DNA of 6,231 nucleotides, taken from an uncultured Burkholderiales bacterium. Its GTDB lineage: Bacteria; Pseudomonadota; Gammaproteobacteria; Burkholderiales; Burkholderiaceae_C. The notes beneath the pieces are model-generated. The model ran no database searches. It was not told where the DNA came from and saw only the letters and a list, made by a program, of their open reading frames with translations. The stretch is from NCBI GenBank assembly GCA_903926695.1, contig CAIYKK010000340.1, positions 1 through 6,231 on the forward strand, in the 5' to 3' direction. This document shows, one piece after another, positions 1 through 6,146 of this stretch. The translations under genes and the position numbers were made by a program. The first letter of the stretch is position 1. Each line of letters begins with the position of its first letter.

Positions 1-1314
1 AGCCACATCAGCCAGCGCCTGCATCCAGCCTTCAGGCGATGTGAACAGGCTGTTGGCCACCGGCATGGCCCATGCATCGGCCGAGGCCAGTTCCACTTCA
101 GAATTGATGGAACTCAGCACACAGCCATTGCGCACGGCCTGCCGGACACGCAAAGCAAACAGCGGATGATCCTTACGCAGGTTGGAGCCCACGACCAGCA
201 CGCGCTGGAGTTGCGACAGCGAAGCAATCGAAGTGCCGAGCCAGCGCACAGAAGCTGACGGCGCAAATTCGGCATTGCGCAAGCGGTAGTCGATGTTATC
301 GCTGCCCAATCCACGCATCAGGGAGGCGGCGAGGTACAACTCCTCCAGCGTGCTGTGCGGGCTGGCAAGCGTACCGATGCTGGCCGCGCCATGATCGGCC
401 TTGATTTGTTTCAGGCCATTGGCAACATATTCCAGCGCCGTTTGCCAGTCCACCGTTTTCCACTCGCCGCCCTGCTTGAGCATAGGGCTGGTCAGGCGCT
501 CATCGGAGTTGAGCGACTCGTAAGAAAAACGGTCGCGATCAGCAATCCAGCATTCGTTGATGTTTTCGTTTTCCAAGGGAAGAACGCGCATCACTTTGTT
601 GTGCTTGACCTGAACGATCAGGTTGGCACCGGTCGAGTCATGCGGGCTGATCGACTTGCGGCGCGAAAGCTCCCAAGTTCGAGCACTGTAACGGAAAGGC
701 TTGCTGGTCAGGGCGCCAACCGGGCACAGGTCAATCATGTTGCCCGACAACTCTGAGTCCACCGACATGCCAACAAAGGTTTCGATTTCTGCATGTTCGC
801 CGCGATGCGACATGCCCAGCTCCATCACGCCAGCGATTTCCTGGCCAAAGCGCACGCAGCGGGTGCAATGGATGCAGCGGCTCATTTCTTCCATGGAGAT
901 CAGCGGGCCGACTTCCTTATGGAAAACGACGCGCTTTTCTTCCTCGTAGCGCGATTCGCCTGCGCCATAGCCCACAGCCAGATCCTGCAACTGGCATTCA
1001 CCGCCTTGATCGCAAATCGGACAGTCCAGGGGATGGTTGATCAGCAGGAACTCCATCACGCTCTTCTGGGCTTTGATGGCTTTGTCGTTCTTGGTGCGCA
1101 CGATCATGCCCTGCGTCACGGGCGTGGCGCAGGCAGGCATTGGCTTGGGTGCTTTTTCCACATCCACCAAGCACATGCGGCAGTTGGCCGCAATGCTCAG
1201 CTTCTTGTGATAGCAGAAATGTGGAATATAGGTGCCTGCCTTTTCAGCAGCATGCATGACAGTGCTGCCTTCGAGCACTTCCACCTTCCGGCCGTCGAGT
1301 TCTATTTCAACCAT
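1..1314 (-). CDS. nuoG: NADH-quinone oxidoreductase subunit G (NuoG), N-terminal 438 residues, cut by the window edge
   Basis: NuoG is the large Fe-S subunit of the peripheral arm of complex I and passes electrons from NuoF towards NuoI. Reading the minus strand from the ATG at 1314 gives 438 codons with no stop up to base 1, so the C-terminal part (family proteins are usually 700-800 residues or more) lies outside. Domains in order: a 2Fe-2S ferredoxin domain at about 1-78 with N1b ligands C34, C45, C48 and C62; the His-Cys3 segment with N5 ligands H94, C98, C101 and C107; a 4Fe-4S segment with N4 ligands C147, C150, C153 and C197; then, from about 220, the start of the molybdopterin-oxidoreductase-like domain, which in complex I carries no cofactor. 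The four extra cysteines that hold N7 in E. coli are absent. The start follows the nuoF stop by 18 bp, with only a weak purine-rich GAAAGAAAA upstream. I translated the whole stretch and found no frameshift. Confidence 0.97.
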   Translation of the reverse strand, partial: MVEIELDGRKVEVLEGSTVMHAAEKAGTYIPHFCYHKKLSIAANCRMCLVDVEKAPKPMPACATPVTQGMIVRTKNDKAIKAQKSVMEFLLINHPLDCPICDQGGECQLQDLAVGYGAGESRYEEEKRVVFHKEVGPLISMEEMSRCIHCTRCVRFGQEIAGVMELGMSHRGEHAEIETFVGMSVDSELSGNMIDLCPVGALTSKPFRYSARTWELSRRKSISPHDSTGANLIVQVKHNKVMRVLPLENENINECWIADRDRFSYESLNSDERLTSPMLKQGGEWKTVDWQTALEYVANGLKQIKADHGAASIGTLASPHSTLEELYLAASLMRGLGSDNIDYRLRNAEFAPSASVRWLGTSIASLSQLQRVLVVGSNLRKDHPLFALRVRQAVRNGCVLSSINSEVELASADAWAMPVANSLFTSPEGWMQALADVA

Positions 1315-1332
1315 ATGTTTTCTTTCGGCGTC

Positions 1333-2748
1333 TCAAGACTGCGCTGGGGCGTGGTTGTGAACTGCGCACTGAGGTGCGACCGCCTGAGGCGTATTCTTCT
1401 GGATCATGGCCTCAAACTCATGACGGAAGTGCTTGATCATGGCGCGCACAGGCATAGCTGCAGCATCACCCAGCGCGCAAATCGTGCGGCCTTGAATATT
1501 GTCCGCCACGGAATTGAGCAAATCGATGTCGCTCTGACGGCCCAGTCCGTTGTGGATGCGATCCACAACACGCGACAGCCAGCCCACACCTTCACGGCAA
1601 GGCGTGCATTGACCGCAGGATTCGTGCATGTAAAAGTAGGACAGGCGCTTCAGCGACTCCACCATGCAGCGGCTGTCGTCCATGACGATCACAGCACCAG
1701 AGCCCAACATAGAGCCAGCCTTGGCAATCGAGTCGTAATCCATCGTGCATTCCATCATGATGGAAGCAGGTAGGACGGGCGAGGACGAACCGCCGGGGAT
1801 GACGGCTTTCAGTGTGCGGCCCTTGCGCACGCCACCAGCGAGTTCGAGCAGCTTGGCAAACGATGTGCCCATAGGCACTTCATAGTTGCCGGGCAACTCC
1901 ACATCGCCTGAAACTGAATAGATTTTGGTGCCACCGTTATTGGGCTTGCCACATTCCAGATAGGCTGGACCGCTGTTGCGGATGATCCATGGGACAGCCG
2001 CAAAAGTTTCTGTGTTATTGATGGTCGTCGGTTTACCATACAGACCAAAGCTGGCAGGAAATGGTGGCTTGAAGCGCGGCTGGCCTTTTTTGCCTTCCAG
2101 CGATTCGAGTAAAGCAGTTTCTTCGCCGCAGATATAAGCGCCAAAACCGTGCGCTGCATGCAACTGAAAGTTAAAGCTGCTGCCGAGAATGCCGTTGCCG
2201 AGCAGACCAGCGGCGCGGGCTTCTTCGAGCGCTGCTTCAAAACGCTGGTAGGTGGCAAAAATCTCGCCGTGGATGTAGTTGTAACCCACGCTGATGCCCA
2301 TCGCGTAGGCCGCAATCGCCATGCCTTCAATCACGCTGTGCGCGTTGTACTGCATGATGTCGCGGTCTTTGCAGGTACCCGGCTCGCCCTCGTCCGAGTT
2401 GCAGACCAGGTATTTCTGGCCCGGAAACTGGCGCGGCATGAAGCTCCACTTCAGGCCGGTCGGAAAACCCGCACCGCCCCGGCCGCGCAGGCCGCTGGCC
2501 TTGACTTCGGCAATCACTTGGTCAGGCGTCATGCCGGGACCGCCGTCCTGGCCGAGAATTTTTCGCAGGGCTTGGTAGCCGCCACGGGCTTCATAGTCTT
2601 TCAGATGCCAGTTGCTGCCGTCGAGATCAGCCAGAATTTGCGGGTTGATATGCCGGTTGTGAAAACAAGTTTGCACACCTGTGGAGGCAAACTGTGACAG
2701 CACAGCTTGGACTGCCGCCTTGTCTTTAGAAGAAGATAGAAGCGTCAT
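1333..2748 (-). CDS. nuoF: NADH-quinone oxidoreductase subunit F (NuoF), FMN and N3 subunit
   Basis: NuoF (471 aa) is the electron-input subunit: it binds NADH and FMN and passes electrons to the 4Fe-4S cluster N3. Visible motifs are the glycine-rich [13 protein letters not shown] at 89-101 and the NSDEGEPGT segment at 117-125 (FMN/NADH binding), ICGEETALL at 207-214, NNTETF at 244-249, and N3 ligands C378, C381 and C384 (SCGQCTPC) with C424 (TICALGD). Its ATG overlaps the nuoE stop in TGATG. A GGAGG lies 10 nt upstream inside nuoE, which supports this start; the next in-frame Met is residue 73, inside the conserved region. The protein is longer than the common form of about 430 residues, with some 29 extra residues before HNRHINPQI and a Cys/His-containing tail after [10 protein letters not shown]126 in [10 protein letters not shown] stands where many homologues have Phe or Tyr. 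Located in the cytoplasmic arm tip with NuoE and NuoG. Confidence 0.98.
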   Translation of the reverse strand: MTLLSSSKDKAAVQAVLSQFASTGVQTCFHNRHINPQILADLDGSNWHLKDYEARGGYQALRKILGQDGGPGMTPDQVIAEVKASGLRGRGGAGFPTGLKWSFMPRQFPGQKYLVCNSDEGEPGTCKDRDIMQYNAHSVIEGMAIAAYAMGISVGYNYIHGEIFATYQRFEAALEEARAAGLLGNGILGSSFNFQLHAAHGFGAYICGEETALLESLEGKKGQPRFKPPFPASFGLYGKPTTINNTETFAAVPWIIRNSGPAYLECGKPNNGGTKIYSVSGDVELPGNYEVPMGTSFAKLLELAGGVRKGRTLKAVIPGGSSSPVLPASIMMECTMDYDSIAKAGSMLGSGAVIVMDDSRCMVESLKRLSYFYMHESCGQCTPCREGVGWLSRVVDRIHNGLGRQSDIDLLNSVADNIQGRTICALGDAAAMPVRAMIKHFRHEFEAMIQKNTPQAVAPQCAVHNHAPAQS

Positions 2749-3251
2749 CAGACTTTAGCCTCCGCCGATTTGAGACCATCGATGAGCTGGTCGAGTTTTT
2801 CGTTGCTCATGAAGCTGCACATGGAGATGTCGTTGACCAGGATGACGGGGGAATCGGCGCAGGCACCCAGACATTCCGACTGCTGCAGCGTGAACAGGCC
2901 ATCGGTCGTGGTCTCACCCATGACAATACCCAGTTTTTTCTCGATGTGGTGGAGCGCCTGGTAGCCATCACGTAGCTGGCATGGCAGGTTGGTGCAAACA
3001 TTGAGCTTGTATTTTCCCACCGGCCGCTGGTTATACATGTTGTAGAAGCTGGTAACTTCATGCACCGCAATCGGTGCCATGCCCAAGTAGTTGGCCAGCA
3101 GCGCTTCGCTCTCGGCGCTGACAAAGCCCTGCTCTTCCTGCACGATCTGCAGGCAGGCCATCACGGCTGACTGCCGCTGGTCCACAGGGTATTTTGCAAC
3201 TTCGCGATCAAGACGCGTTTTGGTAGATTCAGAAATGATGGAAGAAGTCAT
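2748..3251 (-). CDS. nuoE: NADH-quinone oxidoreductase subunit E (NuoE), 2Fe-2S N1a subunit
   Basis: NuoE (167 aa) is the thioredoxin-fold 2Fe-2S subunit (24-kDa family) that sits beside NuoF at the NADH-oxidising tip of complex I. An N-terminal helical region (about 1-75) holds the family signature [16 protein letters not shown] at 66-81. The ferredoxin-like half carries the N1a ligands C86 and C91 (CTNLPC) and C127 and C131 (ECLGAC). The length is normal for the family. The ATG lies 6 bp after the nuoD stop, with no convincing Shine-Dalgarno sequence, so translation may depend on ribosomes finishing nuoD. The 3' end overlaps the nuoF ATG by one base and contains the nuoF ribosome-binding site. 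N1a is off the main electron path; its proposed role of accepting one electron from flavin is family knowledge. Confidence 0.98.
   Translation of the reverse strand: MTSSIISESTKTRLDREVAKYPVDQRQSAVMACLQIVQEEQGFVSAESEALLANYLGMAPIAVHEVTSFYNMYNQRPVGKYKLNVCTNLPCQLRDGYQALHHIEKKLGIVMGETTTDGLFTLQQSECLGACADSPVILVNDISMCSFMSNEKLDQLIDGLKSAEAKV
2759..2763 (-). promoter_or_regulatory. Ribosome-binding site of nuoF, inside nuoE
   Basis: GGAGG on the minus strand, 10 nt before the nuoF ATG and within the last codons of nuoE. It supports the start that includes the N-terminal extension of NuoF. The spacing is slightly long, which fits a start coupled to the end of nuoE. Confidence 0.65.
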
Positions 3252-3257
3252 GCGGTT

Positions 3258-4511
3258 TTAGCGGTCAATTTCACCGAACACAATGTCCATGGTGCCGATC
3301 ACGGCCACCGCGTCGGCAATCATGTGACCACGGGACATTTCATCCATGGCAGCCAGATGTACAAAGCCGGGTGGACGAATCTTCAGGCGGTAAGGCTTGT
3401 TGGCTCCATCACTAACGATGTAGATGCCAAACTCACCCTTGGGGTGTTCGACGGAGGCATAAGCCTCGCCTTCGGGCACATGAAAACCTTCGGTGAAGAG
3501 TTTGAAATGGTGAATCAACTCTTCCATGTTGGATTTCATCGATTCGCGATCCGGCGGAGCAACCTTGTGGTTGTTCGTGATCACCGGGCCAGGATTGACG
3601 CGCAGCCAGTCCACGCACTGGCGGATAATTTTGTTGGACTCGCGCATTTCGGCGACGCGCACCAAGTAGCGGTCATAGCAGTCGCCGGTTTTTCCCACCG
3701 GGATGTCGAAATCCATCTTGTCATAGACTTCGTAAGGCTGCTGCTTGCGCAAATCCCAGGCAAAACCTGAACCACGGAGCATCGGGCCGGTAAAGCCCAG
3801 ATTCAAAGCACGCTCGGGCGAGACCACGCCGACGCCGACGGTGCGCTGTTTCCAGATGCGGTTGTCGGTCAGCAGGGTTTCGTACTCGTCCACCAGCTTG
3901 GGAAATTTCTTTACGAAATCGTCGATAAAATCGAGCAGTGAACCTTGGCGGTTCTCGTTTAGAGCATCAACGGCTTTGGCATTGCGAATTTTGTTGACCT
4001 TGTACTGCGCCATCGTGTCCGGCAGGTCACGGTACACGCCGCCCGGTCGGAAATAGGCCGCATGCCTGCGCGCACCCGAGACCGCTTCGTACATATCAAA
4101 CAGCACTTCGCGCTCGCGGAAGCAGTAGATCAACATGTTCATCGCGCCGCAGTCCAGCCCGTGCGCACCCAGCCACATCAGGTGGTTGAGCAGACGCGTA
4201 ATCTCGGAGAACATCACACGGATGTACTGCGCGCGAATCGGCACCTCAACACCTATCATTTTTTCAATGGCCAAACAATAGGCATGCTCGTTGGACATCA
4301 TCGAGACGTAATCGAGCCGGTCCATGTAGGGCAGCGACTGAATATAGGTCTTGGTTTCGGCGAGCTTTTCTGTAGCGCGGTGCAGTAGGCCAATGTGCGG
4401 GTCAGCGCGCTGGATCACCTCGCCGTCGAGTTCAAGCACCAGGCGCAGAACGCCATGAGCCGCAGGGTGCTGCGGTCCGAAATTGAGCGTATAGTTTTTG
4501 ATTTCAGCCAT
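3258..4511 (-). CDS. nuoD: NADH-quinone oxidoreductase subunit D (NuoD), quinone-site subunit
   Basis: NuoD (417 aa, the usual length) is the 49-kDa-type subunit, related to the large subunit of NiFe hydrogenases but without the metal ligands. With NuoB it forms the ubiquinone-reducing cavity of complex I. The N-terminal [11 protein letters not shown] (10-20) is the family signature. Comparing by eye with Thermus Nqo4 (H38 and Y87), the quinone-headgroup residues are H19 and Y68 here. Other conserved stretches are [16 protein letters not shown] in the middle, the [13 protein letters not shown] region, and the C-terminal end FGEIDR. It is a separate gene, 23 bp after nuoC, unlike the fused NuoCD of enterics. 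An AAGAGA lies 6 nt before the ATG as a plausible ribosome-binding site. No anomalies seen. Confidence 0.98.
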   Translation of the reverse strand: MAEIKNYTLNFGPQHPAAHGVLRLVLELDGEVIQRADPHIGLLHRATEKLAETKTYIQSLPYMDRLDYVSMMSNEHAYCLAIEKMIGVEVPIRAQYIRVMFSEITRLLNHLMWLGAHGLDCGAMNMLIYCFREREVLFDMYEAVSGARRHAAYFRPGGVYRDLPDTMAQYKVNKIRNAKAVDALNENRQGSLLDFIDDFVKKFPKLVDEYETLLTDNRIWKQRTVGVGVVSPERALNLGFTGPMLRGSGFAWDLRKQQPYEVYDKMDFDIPVGKTGDCYDRYLVRVAEMRESNKIIRQCVDWLRVNPGPVITNNHKVAPPDRESMKSNMEELIHHFKLFTEGFHVPEGEAYASVEHPKGEFGIYIVSDGANKPYRLKIRPPGFVHLAAMDEMSRGHMIADAVAVIGTMDIVFGEIDR

Positions 4512-4517
4512 GTCGTA

Positions 4518-4523
4518 TCTCTT
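4518..4523 (-). promoter_or_regulatory. Probable ribosome-binding site of nuoD
   Basis: AAGAGA on the minus strand, 6 nt before the nuoD ATG, inside the 23-bp nuoC-nuoD gap. It is a moderate match to the anti-Shine-Dalgarno complement and supports the start that gives the standard [17 protein letters not shown]-terminus. Confidence 0.55.
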
Positions 4524-4534
4524 GCGGGAAGCGC

Positions 4535-5149
4535 TTATTGAAGGCCGCCATAGTTATCCTCGCGGATCACGCGAGGCGTGGTTTCGCGGGGCTCAATGGT
4601 GATGGGCTGATAAATCACACGTTTTTGTTCGGCGTCATAGCGCATTTCCACGTAGCCGGTCGTCGGGAAGTCCTTGCGGAAAGGGTGGCCGATGAAACCG
4701 TAGTCGGTCAGTATGCGGCGCAGGTCGGCATGGCCCTCAAAAATGATACCGTACAGGTCAAACGCTTCGCGCTCGAACCAGTTGGCCGAATTCCAGATGC
4801 CGTTGACCGAATCGACCACTGGAAAGTCATCATTAGGACAGAAAGCTTTGAGGCGCACTCGCTGGTTCAAGCTGACCGACAGCAGATGCGAGGCTACGCA
4901 ATAGCGGAAGCCGTCATACTGACCATCTTTGTATTCAGAATAATCCAAACCACATAGGTCAATCAACTGCTCGAACTTGCAGCCGGGCGCATCGCGCAAC
5001 AGGGCTGCAACCGCCAGATAGTCGGTAGCAGCCACTGTCACGGTAACTTCGCCAAGCGCAATTTTGACACTTTTGGCTTTACTGCCAAGAACCGCAGCAA
5101 GGGTTTCAGCCAGCTTTGAAATGGAAACAGGGGGAGAAGACAGCAACAT
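4535..5149 (-). CDS. nuoC: NADH-quinone oxidoreductase subunit C (NuoC)
   Basis: NuoC (204 aa) is the 30-kDa-type structural subunit of the hydrophilic arm. It has no cofactor and packs against NuoD and NuoB near the N2 cluster. The family signature is clear: [12 protein letters not shown] (124-135), [14 protein letters not shown] (139-152) and GHPFRKDFP (154-162), followed by the C-terminal REDNYGGLQ. The reading frame stays open upstream to 5347, but that part overlaps nuoB and reads as an Arg/Cys-rich out-of-frame shadow. The ATG at 5149 gives the family length, overlaps the nuoB stop in TGATG, and has GAGGG 4 nt upstream. The one-base overlap suggests translational coupling to nuoB. The second residue after GH in the 139-152 motif is Ala where many homologues have Pro or Asn, a tolerated position. 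Confidence 0.97.
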   Translation of the reverse strand: MLLSSPPVSISKLAETLAAVLGSKAKSVKIALGEVTVTVAATDYLAVAALLRDAPGCKFEQLIDLCGLDYSEYKDGQYDGFRYCVASHLLSVSLNQRVRLKAFCPNDDFPVVDSVNGIWNSANWFEREAFDLYGIIFEGHADLRRILTDYGFIGHPFRKDFPTTGYVEMRYDAEQKRVIYQPITIEPRETTPRVIREDNYGGLQ

Positions 5150-5628
5150 CAAGCCCTCGCAATCGTGTTGGTGCGGCGGATTTTTTGCTGCAACTGAATG
5201 ATGCCGTAGAGCAGTGCTTCTGCTGTGGGCGGGCAGCCGGGCACATAGACATCGACCGGCACAACACGGTCGCAGCCGCGAACCACGGAATAACTGTAGT
5301 GGTAATAGCCACCACCATTGGCGCAGGAACCCATGGAAATCACCCAACGAGGCTCAGCCATCTGGTCATACACCTTGCGCAGGGCCGGGCCCATCTTGTT
5401 GCACAGCGTACCAGCGACCACCATCAAATCCGACTGGCGCGGACTCGGGCGAAACAGCATTCCAAAGCGGTCAATATCGTAACGCGCGGCACCAGCATGC
5501 ATCATTTCGACGGCACAGCAGGCCAGACCAAAGGTCATCGGCCAGAGCGATCCGGTCTTGGCCCAGTTGACCACCGAGTCGTAACTCGTGGTCATAAAGC
5601 CTTCTTTGAAAACACCTTCAAGTGACAT
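5149..5628 (-). CDS. nuoB: NADH-quinone oxidoreductase subunit B (NuoB), N2 cluster subunit
   Basis: NuoB (159 aa, PSST/20-kDa family) binds the terminal 4Fe-4S cluster N2, which passes electrons to ubiquinone at the NuoB/NuoD interface. The N2 ligands are all visible: the tandem C37-C38 (GLACCAVE), C102 ([10 protein letters not shown]) and C132 ([11 protein letters not shown]). The [16 protein letters not shown] stretch (54-69) and the GTLCNKM segment (73-79) are typical. I chose the ATG at 5628 because [11 protein letters not shown] is the standard N-terminus, the length fits, and AAAGG lies 7 nt upstream. A longer in-frame start at 5694 would overlap nuoA and add 22 non-conserved residues. 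It follows nuoA after 35 bp and overlaps nuoC by one base. Confidence 0.98.
   Translation of the reverse strand: MSLEGVFKEGFMTTSYDSVVNWAKTGSLWPMTFGLACCAVEMMHAGAARYDIDRFGMLFRPSPRQSDLMVVAGTLCNKMGPALRKVYDQMAEPRWVISMGSCANGGGYYHYSYSVVRGCDRVVPVDVYVPGCPPTAEALLYGIIQLQQKIRRTNTIARA
5154..5158 (-). promoter_or_regulatory. Ribosome-binding site of nuoC, inside nuoB
   Basis: GAGGG on the minus strand, 4 nt before the nuoC ATG and within the last codons of nuoB. It fixes the nuoC start at 5149 rather than the longer open frame reaching 5347. Confidence 0.7.
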
Positions 5629-5635
5629 AACCGTA

Positions 5636-5640
5636 CCTTT
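5636..5640 (-). promoter_or_regulatory. Ribosome-binding site of nuoB
   Basis: AAAGG within an A-rich run on the minus strand, 7 nt before the nuoB ATG in the 35-bp nuoA-nuoB gap. It decides for the 159-residue product over the longer in-frame start at 5694. Confidence 0.6.
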
Positions 5641-5663
5641 TTTGGCAAAACCCGTGAGGTCTT

Positions 5664-6023
5664 TTATTCCCAGTCCAACGCACCTTTTTTCCACTCATAG
5701 ATAAAGCCTACGACCAGGATGCCCAAGAAAATGATGACAGACCAGAAACCCACCGGACCGATTTCCTTGAGAGCAACAGCCCACGGGAAAAGGAAGGCGA
5801 TCTCAAGATCAAAAAGAATGAAAAGAATCGCGACTAGGTAATAGCGCACATCAAATTTCATGCGTGCATCTTCAAAAGCTTCAAAGCCGCACTCATAAGG
5901 GGAATTTTTTTCACTATCGGGTCGCACCGGACCCAACAAACGCCCTAGCACCTGGGGTAATACGCCAACACCGACACCGACCAAAATAAACAAAAGAACA
6001 GGAAGGTATTGATCAAGGTTCAT
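5664..6023 (-). CDS. nuoA: NADH-quinone oxidoreductase subunit A (NuoA), membrane subunit
   Basis: NuoA (119 aa, ND3 family) is a small inner-membrane subunit at the junction of the membrane and peripheral arms, beside the quinone channel. Three hydrophobic segments are visible: about 7-29, 61-82 and 91-109. The loop between the first two carries SPYECGFE (41-48), which holds the conserved ND3-loop cysteine (C45). Helix 2 has the acidic [12 protein letters not shown] (71-82), with D72 and E74 in the membrane, thought in the family to serve proton transfer or coupling. The C-terminus [11 protein letters not shown] is typical. I chose the ATG at 6023 because [12 protein letters not shown] is the standard N-terminus. 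An in-frame TTG at 6056 would add 11 non-conserved residues. No strong ribosome-binding site precedes the ATG. It is the first protein gene of the operon here. Confidence 0.97.
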   Translation of the reverse strand: MNLDQYLPVLLFILVGVGVGVLPQVLGRLLGPVRPDSEKNSPYECGFEAFEDARMKFDVRYYLVAILFILFDLEIAFLFPWAVALKEIGPVGFWSVIIFLGILVVGFIYEWKKGALDWE

Positions 6024-6055
6024 CGTGAATTCAAGTTCTGAAAATTTTTGGTACA

Positions 6056-6095
6056 ACTACCCACGCTAGATTAGCTGAACAGTTTCTACCAATTT
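6056..6095 (-). pseudogene. Possible decayed tRNA-Leu fragment (D arm and anticodon arm)
   Basis: Minus-strand bases 6095-6085 read AAATTGGTAGA, identical over 11 nt to the D arm of the intact tRNA-Leu at 6219-6209. About 9 nt further on, 6075-6056 aligns with the anticodon arm at 6205-6187: both begin GCTA, the leader then has one extra A, and 12 of the next 15 bases match, ending in GGGTAGT in both. The order of the two blocks is the same as in the tRNA. The anticodon GAG is not kept, there is no matching acceptor stem, and the T-arm similarity is weak. It could be the remnant of a tandem tRNA-Leu copy, or a chance or convergent similarity. Confidence 0.35.
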
Positions 6096-6107
6096 TTCTT
6101 GGTGCCC

Positions 6108-6140
6108 TGAGCATCGCCAGAGCGCTGCTGCCAATGCTCA
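6108..6140 (-). other. Inverted repeat / RNA hairpin just downstream of tRNA-Leu
   Basis: TGAGCAT and ATGCTCA form a perfect 7-bp stem around a 19-nt loop, starting 6 nt after the encoded CCA. On the minus strand it is followed by GGGCACCAAG rather than a T run, so it does not look like an intrinsic terminator. It may mark the processed 5' end of the nuo mRNA or influence 3' maturation of the tRNA; both are inference. Confidence 0.5.
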
Positions 6141-6146
6141 TCAATT

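Larger units (their letters stand above)
6024..6146 (-). other. Leader between tRNA-Leu and nuoA, no gene
   Basis: These 123 bp hold no supportable ORF. I see no promoter with both good -35 and -10 boxes: the best pair, TTGGTA and TAATCT, has only 13 bp between them. I also see no intrinsic terminator on the minus strand, because the hairpin at 6108-6140 is not followed by a T run. The simplest reading is that the nuo transcript starts upstream of or at the tRNA and is cut by tRNA processing (inference). The region also holds a stretch resembling tRNA-Leu. Confidence 0.6.

Noticed and set aside
793..1773. Long plus-strand open frame of 326 codons opposite nuoG and nuoF
   Set aside because: It is antisense to two well-supported genes and crosses their junction. 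Its product is His/Ala-rich without recognisable domains, as expected from the complement of conserved GC-biased codons.
1809..2330. Minus-strand open frame inside nuoF in another frame
   Set aside because: It lies wholly inside nuoF, where the nuoF frame carries all the conserved motifs; its product is low-complexity and unrecognisable.
5150..5347. N-terminal extension of NuoC from the in-frame start at 5347
   Set aside because: It would overlap nuoB by about 200 bp and read as an Arg/Cys/Trp-rich shadow. The ATG at 5149 has a ribosome-binding site, the TGATG overlap and the family length.
5629..5694. NuoB start at 5694
   Set aside because: It adds 22 non-conserved residues and overlaps nuoA. 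The ATG at 5628 gives the standard N-terminus and has AAAGG upstream.
6024..6056. NuoA start at an in-frame TTG at 6056
   Set aside because: It adds 11 residues not seen in the family. The ATG at 6023 gives the usual MNLDQYLP start and 119-residue length.
6088..6103. ACCAA/TTGGT inverted repeat as a terminator
   Set aside because: The stem is only 5 AT-rich bp and no T run follows on the transcribed strand; the A/T run is in the loop. It also overlaps the tRNA-like block.
6074..6104. TTGGTA and TAATCT as a sigma-70 promoter for nuoA
   Set aside because: The spacer is only 13 bp, too short for sigma-70, and both boxes are imperfect and lie within the tRNA-like segment.
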